Position numbers and translations under genes: made by a program
Origin: Bubalus kerabau
Lineage: Eukaryota; Chordata; Mammalia; Artiodactyla; Bovidae
DNA length: 64,000 nucleotides
Assembly: GCF_029407905.1 (NCBI RefSeq)
Contig: NC_073624.1
Span: forward strand, 120,156,001-120,220,000
Direction of reading: 5' to 3'
Notes under the pieces: generated by a model
Told to the model about the DNA's origin: nothing
Databases searched by the model: none
Seen by the model: only the letters and a program-made list of their open reading frames with translations
Part shown: one piece after another, positions 23,424 through 33,759 of the stretch
Layout: each line of letters begins with the position of its first letter
How positions within the stretch are numbered: position 1 is the stretch's first letter

Positions 23424-23779
23424 CTAAAATCCTTACCACAGCCTGCTGGCCCTACATTTGTCACCCACTCATCACTCCTTGACCTCATCTGCTATTTCTC
23501 AACCCACTAAATCACTCTCCTCCAGCCATACTTGCCTCTTTGCTATTCCTCAAATACATGAAAGCCCCCATCTCAAAATCTGGGCACTGTGTTCCTTCTG
23601 GCTAGAGTCCTTGCTCCATGACATCCCCTTGGCTTACCCCTTTACTCCCTTAAGTTCTCTGCTCCAAAGTCAGCTTCCCAATAAAGCCTTCAATATCCCC
23701 CCATTTAAAAACTTCAGCCTTTTCTCCATGCCCCATCTGCTCCCCATACTTCCTACCCCTACACTCCATCTCTATTTTT

Positions 23780-24106
23780 TATTTGTCTAGTTTTGGCCGG
23801 GCTGGGTCTTTGTTGCCATGTGCAGGCTTTCTCTAGTTGTGGCGAGCGGGGTCTACTCTCCAGGTGGGTGCACATTGCGGTGGCGTCTCTTGCTGTGGAG
23901 CACCAGCTCTAGGTCACGTGGGCTTCAGGAACTTCGGCTTCTCATCTCAGTAGTCGTGGCTAGAGGGCGCTGGAGTGCAGGCTCAGTAGTTGCGGTACAT
24001 GGCTTAGGTGCCCCGTAGCATGTGGGATCATCCTAGACCAGGGATCAAACCCATATCCCCTGCATTGCAAAGGGGACTCCCAACCACTAGACTGCCAGGG
24101 AAGCCC
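23780..24106 (-). mobile_element. CHR-type tRNA SINE
   Basis: A full antisense CHR: 'ttttggccgggctgggtct' to 'actagactgccagggaagcc'. It is inserted into the L2 3' half between 'ctctattttt' and 'ggcacttatc'. Confidence 0.9.
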
Positions 24107-24149
24107 TGGCTTATTTTTACTGGCACTTATCTTCATTTGATATGCTACA

Positions 24150-24290
24150 CTGTTGCTGCTGCTGCTGAGTGGCCTCAGTGCTGTCTGACTCTGTATGACC
24201 CTATGCACTGTAGCCTGCCAGGCTCCTTTGCCCATGGAATTCTCCAGACAAGAGGACTAGAATGGGCTGTCATTTCCTTCTCCAGAGGGG
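24150..24290 (-). mobile_element. BovA SINE with (GCT)n tail
   Basis: Antisense single BovA: 'ttgctgctgctgctgagtgg' to 'catttccttctccagagggg'. Confidence 0.88.
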
Positions 24291-24299
24291 ATAAAAAGT

Positions 24300-25416
24300 A
24301 AGGATTTGTCCAAATGCTTCTGTGCCTTGGAATTTTTATGTAGGGAATATTTGGAAAGCATACTTACAAATCTGTTAATATGTAGCTCTAAATATCTACA
24401 GGTATATTTTAAAAAGTAGAGCTTTAAGAGAAAATGTTCAAACTGCAGGGGTTGTGGAAATTCCCCTAGATACATAAAAAGGAGTGTGCTGGGGTAAGTC
24501 AAATCATTCAATTACATATGCCATAAGGCAACTTACCAAGTAATAGTAACAGTGAACACAGCTCTTTTCTATGGAGGAGAGCCCACATGGTTCAATTGTG
24601 AGTGAAAGAGTGGAACAGAATGCTTCCTGCTGCATGCAGACAGTTACGGGGAACCCCCCGAAGTTATAAAGTGAGCTCCTCTACTGATTACCGGTCTGAA
24701 GGGGACAAAGATCCACATTTTATCTCCCTTGCTGAATGTGCAGCACAAGCACTGGTGAATTTTACATCAGGGTCAGGCTGGGACGTCCCCTGCCTGCTCT
24801 ACTTCGAGGAGGAGAACAGTGCTGCCCCATGCAAATGGGGTCAGGTCTTCCTTTCTGCCTTGGGTGCCTACCAGGGAGATGTCAGTACAACAGATCCTGA
24901 CAGGGAAGTTGATATTGACGGGGGAATAAAGAAGGCAGAGCAAAACAAAACACAGACTTATTTGAAATAAAAATTTGTTTAGAAATTTGAAAGAAAAGCT
25001 TAGAGATTCTAAGGTTACATGTTTCAAAAGACCTCAGAATTTTGTACCATCACTCATTAAAACTGTATGCTGTACCCATTGACAACAACATCAATTATTC
25101 TATTTTCTGAATCGCTGATGGTAAGACCACTAAATCTACACAGCAGGCAGTTACTTTAGTGAAATAGGCCTATCTCCAGAGAGAGAGAAGAACTTGTGGT
25201 TCAAATGTTAATACTTTTGATCAGGTAAGTACTTTATTTTTGTCAGTAAGTGATAACTCTCATGTAGATGTTGATTAACAATGTTCCTGAGAAGGATAAT
25301 GGATGGGGAAGAAGGGTTGAGGAACAACAAACTGTGACGATGTAATATTTCAAAACAGGTTTTCTGAGATGCAAAAATCACTTCAGCATTTCTAATGGAT
25401 ATAGGAGATATATACG
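24300..25416. other. Unassigned intron sequence with a 122-codon + strand open frame
   Basis: 24602-24970 is open (ATG to TAA), somewhat richer in GC than its surroundings, and lies within 1.9 kb of the TRHDE exon on the opposite strand. I recognise no domain, signal peptide or homologue. It contains no transposon family I can name. Most likely a chance frame or an old pseudogene piece. Confidence 0.35.
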
Positions 25417-25501
25417 TGACGGACAGGGAGGCCTGGCATGCTGCGATTCATGGGGTCACAAAGAGTCAAGCACGACTGAGCGACTGAACTGAACTGAACT
25501 G
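25417..25501 (+). mobile_element. Very short BovB 3' end
   Basis: Only the last ~85 bases of BovB: 'gacggacagggaggcctggc' to 'ctgaactgaactgaactgag'. Confidence 0.9.
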
Positions 25502-25513
25502 AGATACATATAT

Positions 25514-25561
<48 letters not shown>
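25502..25561 (+). repeat. (CA)n microsatellite following the BovB tail
   Basis: AT-rich start (atacatatatacata), then an uninterrupted (CA) tract from about 25515 to 25561. Confidence 0.97.
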
Positions 25562-25562
<1 letters not shown>

Positions 25563-25565
<3 letters not shown>

Positions 25566-25894
25566 CCTTTCTAACTTCCTGGAACATCATAGCTCACCCC
25601 CTGCAAAAGTAGCAGTTTCATTCAAATTAGGAAAACAAAATTCATTCATTTATTCGTATAACAAATAATTAAGAAAGAAAGACATGTGAATACAATCTCC
25701 ATCATTGCAAGTTTCCTCATCTCTTGCTTTTATTCTACTTACTATAACTGTGAACTCAAAACATGACTGACTGAATAAAAATAATCTAAGGGATAACCAA
25801 TAAATTCATGTCTGACATCTGAGAATTAGGAAACAGAAACCAATCAACGAGTGCCTTCTTAGTGTAAAATATTGAATAGTTCTGGGAATCATCA
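25563..25894. other. Unassigned intron sequence
   Basis: No feature recognised. Confidence 0.5.
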
Positions 25895-26075
25895 AGACCT
25901 AGCTTGAAATCCCAACTCCTTTTCTATTGGCTGTCTGAGTGAATTGAGACTCCCAAGTCTCAATTCCCTTATGTGGAAAGTATTCTAACAGTACCTACCC
26001 TCAGAGCAGTTACAAGGATTAAATGAGATGTTGGCAAGCATCCCTCCATAGTACTTATTCAACAAATTAGCTATT
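25895..26075 (+). repeat. MIR SINE
   Basis: 'cttgaaatcccaactcc', 'caattcccttatgtggaaag', 'cagtacctaccctcagagca' and 'acaaggattaaatgagatgt' are MIR landmarks. It lies about 200 bp from the TRHDE exon. Confidence 0.75.
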
Positions 26076-26279
26076 TGGGTTATCTTTTGGAAGCTTAAAG
26101 TTCCATAATGCCTTTCTTAATTCCTATGAGCAACACTAAATTTTATTTTACCTCTTCAGAAGAAACTATTTTCTGTTCTCATCTTCTCTAAAAATAAAAC
26201 CCTTGGAATGTTTCAGATACATGCATGAATAAGAAATTCCACTTCCAAGGAGTCCTTCCAACACAATAACCAAGAAAAT

Positions 26280-26285
26280 TCTTAC
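26280..26285 (-). other. TRHDE: TRHDE exon splice donor
   Basis: On the minus strand the exon ends CTAG and is followed directly by GTAAGA, a near-consensus U1 donor. The exon leaves phase 1: the last G starts an Asp/Gly-type codon completed by the next exon. Confidence 0.88.
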
Positions 26286-26412
26286 CTAGTTTTGGCAAGG
26301 AATAGGGCACGTTAAAGTAGTCTTCATAAAATTCTATTAATCTCTTTGCTATATGGAGCGCATAGTCCCCGGATCCTCTTCTGATAGCATCGGGTCTTGC
26401 ATACAAGCGTAC
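26286..26412 (-). CDS. TRHDE: Internal coding exon of thyrotropin-releasing-hormone-degrading ectoenzyme (M1 metallopeptidase)
   Basis: Read on the minus strand, the exon opens in phase 0 and encodes 42 complete codons plus one base (127 nt). The peptide begins VRLYARPDAIRR and ends VPYSLPKL. It is preceded by an AG acceptor (26414-26413) and followed by a GTAAGA donor (26285-26280). From memory of the family, this string is diagnostic of TRHDE: ANPEP, ENPEP and LVRN share only the general pattern, with YSLPK-type endings. TRHDE is a type II membrane zinc aminopeptidase that removes pyroglutamate from TRH at the cell surface. This exon encodes the catalytic-domain stretch just before the GAMEN-type motif and the HEXXH zinc site, which must lie on later exons outside the window (lower coordinates or beyond). 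The frame is open, and splice sites on both sides argue against a processed pseudogene. The few residues that seem to differ from my recollection of human (A in HIAKRL, N in YFNVPY) are conservative. The exon number is not assigned. Confidence 0.93.
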
Positions 26413-26440
26413 CTAATTTAAAATATATATAAAAGTTACT
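26413..26440 (-). other. TRHDE: TRHDE exon splice acceptor and preceding tract
   Basis: On the minus strand the intron ends ...TTTTATATATATTTTAAATTAG, then the exon begins GTACGC. The tract is T-rich but interrupted by A, so it is a moderate acceptor. The AG is the first one upstream of the open frame. Confidence 0.8.
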
Positions 26441-27270
26441 TTAGCCTTTTGATACTTGAATTTTATCTTCCCCGCATGTATGAATCTACACAAATCACCT
26501 CAAACACTACAAAAATTAAGCATCATTCTTGTTCATATATCAAAGCACACTGGGACTGAAATAACCAAACTTAAACAATTAAAGTAACCAAGTTGAGCAA
26601 GTCACAATTTCCTGGATTTACAAGTTGACACAGAGAAGATTTATACACCTTGCATCAAAATAAATATTCAAAGTTATCACTTACATGTGCTTGCTAGAGA
26701 TAGGAAGGTATGGTGGATTAGTATAATGGTTCCCTGACTATGTTGAAAGCAGGCAGGATGCGGTGACTCGGCAGGAGAGAAAATTCATGGTTTGTTAAAG
26801 ATATACTGCAACAAGCTTTGGAAGTATTACCAGGCTGAACAAAAAACTAATTTATGCTTCTACTTTTCTTTGGAACCAACTATCCAACTGTCCTTATTCT
26901 CAATATGCAAAGCAGGAATAGAAAACTCTTCATGTACACAAATGATTGCCATTCTGGAAGGCTGTCTTGAGGAAGGCAACAGCTCCCAGGCTTCAAAACC
27001 AGCTGAAATAATTCATATTTCTAACACAATCCAGATACTTACTATTGATTTTCAAATCAAGCATTGTGTATTATCTAGTCCTTGGCCAAAAGGAGCCTGA
27101 GGCAAATAACATAAAACTGAACAAAACTAACAACTGTACAGAAAAGGTTAAAATGAGATTAGTTTTCTTAAAGCTTTCATAAAGCTATCCAGCATCTTTC
27201 TTTCCAAAGGCTAAATCTATTTTTCACAGATGTGGTCCCTAATCCTCATATCAATTCTATGAATAAGAAA
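26441..27270. other. TRHDE: Unassigned intron sequence next to the exon
   Basis: AT-rich sequence with no named repeat. The 102-codon frame at 26792-27100 has no recognisable content. Confidence 0.5.
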
Positions 27271-27460
27271 TATGTGCTTTGTGGAGCAGTGGAGAGCCCC
27301 ACAGCCCAGGAGTTGGGTTTTATTCCTACTCTGCCACTAACTAAGCTGTGTGATATTGAACAAATTACTTAACCTCTTCCAGTCTCAAAAGTTCTCCTTT
27401 ATAAAATGAAGGCATTGGCCACCAGCTGGTTGCTAAAGTGCTTTTCAGTCCTAAAACACA
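27271..27460 (+). repeat. MIR-family SINE
   Basis: 'ctactctgccactaactaag', 'ctgtgtgatattgaacaaat' and 'tacttaacctcttccagtct' follow the MIR core order. Confidence 0.75.
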
Positions 27461-28429
27461 TTACTTCCAATCCCATTTTACAGATAAAAGATCTTTGCAA
27501 ATCACTAAAAACATAAATAGATGACTCTGCATATGGAAATGGATATTTATATACAACAGGAAGACAAAAGAAAGCTGCACTCAATCATATAAAAATTGAT
27601 TTTACATTTAACTCTTTATTATCCTTGCTTCAGGAAAGAGAACAGAGATGTGTGCAATCAAAAAGAGCAAAATGTCAAGAAAAATACATTCTGACTTTGC
27701 TAGAAAGATCTGTAATTCAACAATATATTCACCAAATTCAATGACTATTATTTACTGAAATTGTGAAATGCCTTCTCAGCTGACAGTCAAATGAAATATC
27801 AAATGTTGTTTGCAGTCACCTGCAGTTTTGGTTGGCAGGAGGATGCAGCCACAGACTATCAGGAGACACCATCTGCAACAGCAGAACCTAACACTCTCAG
27901 AGAGACAGTGGTCGTGATCCGCTACCCTTGACATCAACTGCTTATAAACATGAAAGGTCTTGAATTCCCAAAAAGCAGATCCTAAGGAAAACATGAGTGT
28001 ACAGGTGATTTATTAAGGAAGTGTTCTCAAGGGCAAACCTACAAGGGAGCAAGGGAAGCAATATAAGAAAGCATAAAAAGCCAAGCAAAAAGTGAAGTCC
28101 TGGCCTCAGCCTAATCCTACAGGGAGTCCTAGCTTGTAAATTGCACTGGCAAGTTTGTGCTGCCTTGAAGCAAGAGAGCTCCCATATTCTTGCTCCTCGG
28201 TCATTGGATACTGGTTACCAAGGGGAAAGCATTAAATTCCAGGAGTTTGCTTTTGGAGCATCTGGATGACACAGTTCCAGTGGCTCAAGGATAGTCCTTG
28301 GGAGAAGACTTCAGATGTGAGCTGTTAGAAGCAGAAGAGTGAGAGCTGGGGGATGAGCACCCCAGACAGAAAGGAGACCTGGCCTGTGCGCTGACAGCAC
28401 GCACCACAGACGAGAATCGGTCAGGCCTG
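27461..28429. other. Unassigned intron sequence
   Basis: About 970 bases with no repeat family or exon signature. Confidence 0.5.
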
Positions 28430-28690
28430 CATTCGTTCCCTCAATATTTATTTGGCACCTGTTTTGCACCAGGGCCTGGACTAAGCCTTTTTAACTTAGT
28501 GATGAAAAAGACAAGTTCTCTAATTAGAGATGATCCAAAGCATTACTGAGAACAAAAAGCAATAAAGGTGGAATTCCCATTCTCAAAGACCTTCCTGTTC
28601 ATAGGTAAATTAATTATAGTAACAGTGAATGGTAAACTCTAAGTGCCAAGTGGATACTGAGGAGAACCTTCTCAGAAGGTTCAAGGTGAA
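28430..28690 (-). repeat. L2 3'-end fragment, antisense
   Basis: 'ttccctcaatatttatttgg', 'caccagggcctggactaagc' and 'aaagaccttcctgttcatag' match the reverse L2 terminus. Confidence 0.6.
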
Positions 28691-28934
28691 GTAAATAGTA
28701 CATTCATATGCAACCCATAACCAGGACCATTGCAAAATAATGCAGCAAAAGGTCACTGATTTTACTCCTAAGAAACATCATTGATTTTAGTAGAAACATG
28801 GCCATTCCTATCAGTCAACTCTACCAGTCAGTCAAGCTATCTATACGCCCAGACAAGAGATGCAAAATTAAATCAATCTAGTTGTCAAGATTTGATGGAA
28901 ATGATCCAATTTAAGTGAGAAGCATACCATGTTC
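28691..28934. other. Unassigned intron sequence
   Basis: No feature recognised. Confidence 0.4.
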
Positions 28935-29125
28935 AGTACAGGGTCTTCATTTGTTCATTTACACATTTATCACATATCTGCTGTGTGCCAGGCAATGTAC
29001 TAGAGAGTAGAAATAGAACAATAAAAATTTCTGCCACAAAAGCAAAGCATTTACTCTTACTTCTCTTAAGAGGCTCACAATGTGGAGAACCAAACTAATC
29101 AATGGCAAAATACAATGTGAGAAAT
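28935..29125 (-). repeat. L2 3'-end fragment, antisense
   Basis: 'ttcatttacacatttatcac', 'gctgtgtgccaggcaatgta' and 'taagaggctcacaatgtgga' match the reverse L2 terminus. Confidence 0.7.
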
Positions 29126-29412
29126 TGCATTTTGCCTTCCCTCCTGTTACAACCTGACCTCCTGTGATTTAATAGAATGAACACCCATTGCAAAGGACTA
29201 AGCTCCTGTCCAAGGCCAAACCATAGTCTATCCTTCCTGCCTTTTCAAAGACATTGTTCTCAAAATTCTCCCCTTCATGTCCTGTATCACCAATTTAGGC
29301 TCCCATACTGGATCCTTTTCATTAGCAAATACTCTGTATCATTTCCTATGTTTAAGAAAAAATCTTTCTTGACTACAATTCCTCCAGCTATGGTTTCCAG
29401 CAAGAGTGCCTA

Positions 29413-29955
29413 AAAGACACTTACTCCTTGGAAGGAAAGTTATGACCAACCTAGATAGCATATTGAAAAGCAGAGACATTACTTTGCCAACAAAGCTCCA
29501 TCTAGTCAAGGCTATGGTTTTTCCAGTGGTCATGTATGGGTGTGAGAGTTGGACTGTGAAGAAAGCTGAGCACCGAAGAATTGATGCTTTTGAACTGTGG
29601 TGTTGAAGAAGACTCTTGAGAGTTCCTTGGACTGCAAGGAGATCCAGTCAGTCCATTCTGAAGGAGGTCAGCCCTGGGATTTCTTTGGAAGGAATGATGC
29701 TAAAGCTGAAACTCGAGTACTTTGGCCACCTCATGCGAAGAGTTGACTCATTGGAAAAGACTCTGATGCTGGGAGGGATTGGGGGCAGGAGGAGAAGGGG
29801 ACGACAGAGGATGAGATGGCTGGATGGCATCACTGACTCAATGGACGTGAGTCTGGGTGAACTCCGGGAGCTGGTGATGGACAGGGAGGCCCGGCATGCT
29901 GCGATTCATGGGGTCGCGAAGAGTCAGACACGACTGAGTGACTGAACTGAGCTAA
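29413..29955 (+). mobile_element. BovB LINE 3' fragment
   Basis: Begins 'cttactccttggaagg' and ends 'gactgaactgagctaagctg'. The translated C-terminal tail (...HGVAKSQTRLSD) is readable, but a TGA replaces Trp near 29606. Confidence 0.94.
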
Positions 29956-30136
29956 GCTGAACATAGAATTTCTATATAATTAGAATTAACATAACTTACT
30001 TTACTTCTATATAGTTATTATTAACATCTTTCCTTACTTACCTTTTATATAGTTAGAATTCACATATGACCAGAACATTCTCAAAATGAAAAGCAGCACT
30101 TAGCCTGAGATAATAGGTATCTCCTGGACTCTGGGG
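29956..30136. other. AT-rich spacer with an imperfect local duplication
   Basis: The 'ctatataattagaattaaca' type unit recurs at about 29970 and 30045 in imperfect form. The rest is unassigned. Confidence 0.5.
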
Positions 30137-30262
30137 AGGTTCCTCTGGAGAAGGGAATGGCATCCACTCCAGTATTCTTGCCTGGAAAATCCCATGGACA
30201 GAGGAGCCTGGCAGGCTACAGTCCATGGGCTCACAAGAGTCGGACACAACTGAGTGACTAAG
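30137..30262 (+). mobile_element. BovA SINE
   Basis: 'ctctggagaagggaatggca' through 'cggacacaactgagtgacta'. A degraded tRNA-type head may precede it. Confidence 0.88.
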
Positions 30263-30792
30263 TCACGTTGCCCATTTATACTCCCTGTTTCTAGTCTCTC
30301 TTGCATTCGCCACCACAAGGCTTTTATTCCCACTGCTCCACCAGACATGCTCTCATCAACATCACTAGTGGCCCCAGGATGCCAAATCCATCAGCTCCCA
30401 GTCTTCGACATGCTTAGCTTAGCAGCAGCATTTGACACAATGGATCCTCTCCGCTCTTTCAAAGGCTTCCTTCACTTAACTTCAATCTTACTTTCCTTCC
30501 ATCTGACTGATCACTCCTTCTCAGTCTCTAAGCTGATTCATCCTCATCCTTTCCCTCATTCCTCTCACTTCTTAATATTGGAAGGTCTCAGATTTCAAAC
30601 CATAGACCTCATTTCTCTGCCTACAGTTAGTCCCTTGGAGATAGCAGCAAGTCTCATGGTTATAAATACTACATAGATGTTGAAGACATACCCCATAATT
30701 CCAAACTTCCAACTGTCCACTGGACATTTCCATTTGGATACTGAACAAGCATCTCAAACTTAACATGTCTAAAATCCAAATTCCCAATCATT

Positions 30793-30825
30793 CTCTCTTT
30801 TTCTCTCTCTCTCTTACACATAGAT

Positions 30826-30873
<48 letters not shown>
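30793..30873 (+). repeat. (TC)n and (CA)n microsatellite within L2
   Basis: A CT-rich run at 30793-30813, then an uninterrupted CA tract at about 30826-30873. Confidence 0.96.
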
Positions 30874-30875
<2 letters not shown>

Positions 30876-30989
30876 CTAACCCTCCAGAAGTATTTCCATC
30901 CAGCTGCCCAAGTTCAATACCTCAAAACCATCCTTGTTTGCCCTCTTTCACACTCAAGGATGACTCAAGAGAGACAAAATTAGAAAAGT

Positions 30990-31132
30990 GAAGAGAGGCA
31001 TACAGATAAGTAAAGAAAAACTTCAAATTAAAGAAGTACTTTTAAACCAAATTGTAGATGATTAACTGCTATAGGCATAGGCAGAGTCAAGGATTTTAAG
31101 CTACAGAATGATATAATCAGAGTTAAGTTTTC
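30990..31132 (-). repeat. L2, antisense, left part of the copy hosting the L1 nest
   Basis: 'gcagagtcaaggattttaag' and 'gaatgatataatcagagtta' match reverse L2. The matching continuation is at 45518-45690. Confidence 0.6.
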
Positions 31133-31659
31133 AGCTGCAGTCCCGGTGGCTGCAGAGAAGGAGGGCAGGAAGCACAAAGCTGACTGCACGCTGTGAGAGA
31201 TCAGACCCTGAGCCTCTGGAGTGGGAGCACTGACTCCAACAGCCTAGACTACCAGAGAACTAACCCTGGGGAGTATCAGATAGAGAGAACTCACACAAAG
31301 GAAACCACCTGAATACAAGACTTAGCACAAGGCAACCACCAGTAACACCCTGTGCAGGACGCCTCATCTAAACCACAAACAAAACAAAAATACAAACCCA
31401 ATCATCAGCAGACAGCAGTACCACCTCACTCAGCCTTGCCCATCAGAGGAAAAACAAACAAGCAAAAACTCAGCACAAATCTCACCCCACAGGAAGCTCA
31501 CACAAACCACTGGATCAACCTTAGGAGAGCAGAAACCAAAAGGAAGAAAGAATTCAACCTTCTTCAAGGAAAGAATTCAACTTTCCTCGAAGCCTGGGGA
31601 AAGGAGACCTCAAACACAATAACTTAAATAAAATAAAAAGGCAGAGAAATAGCACACAA

Positions 31660-32815
31660 ATGAAGGAATAAGCCAGAAATAAGCTAGAAGTCCAAGCAAA
31701 TGAAGAGGAAATAGGAAAATTACCTGAAAAAGAATTCATAAAAATGATAGTAAAGATGATCAAAAACCCTGAAAACAAAATGGAGAAAATGCAAGAATCA
31801 ATTCACAAAAACCTAGAATAATTAAAGAATAAGCATACAGAGACAAACAACACAATTGCTGAAATTAAAAATACTCTAGAAGGAATCAATAGAAGAATAT
31901 CTGAAGCAGAAGACCGAATCAGTGAACTGGAAGATAAAATGGTGGAAATAACTTCTGAAGAGCAGAATAAAGTAAAAAGAATGAAAAGACCTGAGGACAG
32001 TCTCAGAAACCTCTGGGACCATATCAAACACACCAACATTCGAATTATAGGGTTCCCAGAAGAAGAAGTGGAGAAGGCAATGGCGCCCCACTCCAGTACT
32101 CTTGCCTGGAAAATCCCATGGACAGAGGAGCCCGGTGGGCTGCAGTCCATGGGGTCGCAAAGAGTCGGACACGACTGAACGACTTCACTTTCACTTTTCA
32201 CTTTCATGCATTGGAGAAGGAAATGGCAACCCACTCCAGTGTTCTTGCCTGGAGAATCCCAGGGACGGGGGAGCCTGGTGGGCTGCCGTCTATGGGGTCG
32301 CACAGAGTCAGACACAACTGAAGCGACTTAGCAGCAGCAGCAGCAGCAGAAGAGAAAAAGAAAGGGTGTGAGAAAATTTTTGAAGAGATTATAGTTGAAA
32401 TTTTCCCCAACATGGAAAAGGAAGTAGTCCATCAAGTCCAAGAGGCACAAAGAGTCCCATATAGGATAAACCCAAGGAGAAACACACCAAGACACATACT
32501 AATCAAACTAACAAAGACTAAACACAAAGAAAGAATATTAAAAGCACCAAGGGAAAAGCACCAAGTAACATACAAGGGAAACCCCATACGTTTAACAGCT
32601 GATCTTTCAGCAGAAACTCTGCCAGCCAAAAAGGAATGGCAGGATATATTTAAAGTACTGAAAGGGAAAAATCTACAACCAAGATTTCTGTACCCATCAA
32701 GGATCTCATTCAAAAGTGATGGAGAAATAAAAAGTTATTCAGGCAAGCAAAAGTTAAGAGAATTCAGTACCAGTAAATCAGCTTTACAACAACTGTTAAA
32801 CGGACTTATATAGTC
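31660..32815 (+). pseudogene. Older L1 ORF1 (RNA-binding protein) pseudogene
   Basis: The coiled-coil-like stretch (31880-32040, heptad-like E/K/L-rich) and the C-terminal domain (32412-32815, containing AETLPAKKEWQDIF and SFKSDGEIKSYS) are recognisable against the inner L1 ORF1. A BOV-A2 inserted at 32069-32348 splits it. In L1 this protein trimerises and binds L1 RNA; this copy cannot encode it. Confidence 0.85.
32069..32348 (+). mobile_element. BOV-A2 SINE in older L1 ORF1
   Basis: A complete dimer with a (CAG)n tail. L1 sequence continues across it (ttcccagaagaag | agagaaaaagaaag). The short agaag duplication is ambiguous because the target is purine-repetitive. Confidence 0.94.
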
Positions 32816-32870
32816 AAGAAATACAACAGAAGAAAAAAGATCTACAAAATCAACTCCAAACAATTAGAAA

Positions 32871-33515
32871 GTGGCAATAGGAACATATATATCAATAATT
32901 ACTTTAAACATAAATGGATTAAATGCTCCAACCAAAAGACACAGACTGGCTAAATGGACACAAAAACAAGACCCATATATATGCTGTCTACAAGAAACCC
33001 ACCTCAGACTTCAAGACACATACAGACTGAAAGGGAAAGGATGGAAAAATATATTCCATGCAAATGGGAAGCAAAATAATGCTGGAGTAGCAATCTTCAT
33101 ATCAGACAAAATAAACCTTAAAATAAAGACTATTACAAGAGATGAAGAAGAACACTACATAATGATCAAGGGATCAATCCAAGAGGAAGACATAACAATT
33201 GTAAATATCTATGTACCCAACATAGGAGCACCTCAATACCTAAGACAGACACTAACAGACATAAAAGGGCAAATTGACAGTAACACAATAATAGTAGGAG
33301 ACTTTAACACCCCACTCTCACCAATGGACAGATCATCAAAACATAAAATTAAAAAGGAAACACAAGTCTTAGATGATACATTAGCTGAGATGGATCTCAT
33401 TGATATCTTCAGGACATTCCATCCAAATGCAGAAGAATGCATCTTCTTCTCAAGTGCACATGGAACATTCTCCAGCATAGACCACATCTTGGGCCACAAA
33501 TCAGTGGCCCAGTAA
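32871..33515 (+). pseudogene. Older L1 ORF2 endonuclease part (broken)
   Basis: Resembles the APE-type endonuclease domain with NGLNAPTKR, LQETHL, VGDFNTPL and SIDHILG segments. The codon at the start position is GTG where the inner L1 has ATG. The frame stops at 33515 after an indel in the 'LGHKAS' region. It continues in another frame to the target site at 33716 (FSDHSAMKLD is readable at 33544-33580) and is then cut by the younger L1. Confidence 0.9.
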
Positions 33516-33730
33516 ATTTAAGAAAACTGAAATTGTATCAAGCATGTTCTCTGACCACAGTGCTATGAAACTAGATATAAATTACAAGAAAAAAACTGTA
33601 AGAAACACAAACACATGGAGATTAAACAACACCTTTCTAAATAACCAACAAGTTACTGAAGAAGTCAAAAGGGAAGTCAAAAAATTTCTAGAAACAAATG
33701 ACAATGAAAACACAACTCGAGGAGGAGGAG

Positions 33731-33742
33731 CCAAGATGGCGG
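33731..33742 (+). promoter_or_regulatory. YY1-type site at the L1 5' end
   Basis: 'ccaagatggcgg' about 15 bases into the element matches the YY1 core (AAGATGGC) that sets the transcription start in human L1. Its role in this copy is inferred by analogy. Confidence 0.6.
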
Positions 33743-33759
33743 AGGAGTAGGACTGGGAG

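Larger units (their letters stand above)
22390..24150 (+). repeat. L2 LINE ORF2 region, split by MER20 and CHR SINE
   Basis: Recognised in order: 'ctcctgccaaggtcactag', 'aatcaattctcagtcctcat', 'cacttctgactatctcactc', and 'cttctgctcaaaactgaac' after MER20. Then 'gacctcatctgctatttctc', and 'ggcacttatcttcatttgat' after the CHR. All frames carry stops, so it is not coding. Confidence 0.8.
1..26285 (-). other. TRHDE: TRHDE intron on the 3' side of the exon (partial)
   Basis: By inference, this is intron following the exon in transcription order. The next exon, expected to encode the AMENWG segment and then the HEXXH region, is not visible in the 26 kb available. The stretch is filled by L2, BovB, LTR and SINE insertions. 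Confidence 0.72.
29130..30950 (+). repeat. L2 LINE, split by BovB and BovA
   Basis: 29130-29412 resembles the L2 segment upstream of the RT palm and ends 'cctccagctatggtttcc'. The same element resumes at about 30263 with 'gctccaccagacatgctctc', 'gcagcatttgacacaatgga' (A-F-D-T motif), 'ctccttctcagtctctaagc' and 'catctcaaacttaacatgtc'. No frame is intact across it. Confidence 0.75.

Noticed and set aside
23458..23790. 110-codon + strand frame
   Set aside because: Lies wholly in L2 sequence. Its composition follows the L2 consensus, with no start or splice context.
30254..30676. 140-codon + strand frame with SLAAAFDTMDPL
   Set aside because: This is the decayed L2 reverse-transcriptase segment (AFDT motif), not a host gene.
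31803..32371. Open frames of 60-170 codons on both strands across BOV-A2 SINEs, rich in SDSVRPH, LPRPWDSPGK and poly-Ser/Ala
   Set aside because: They are translations of BOV-A2 and its (AGC)n tail and recur at every BOV-A2 in the window. They are not genes.
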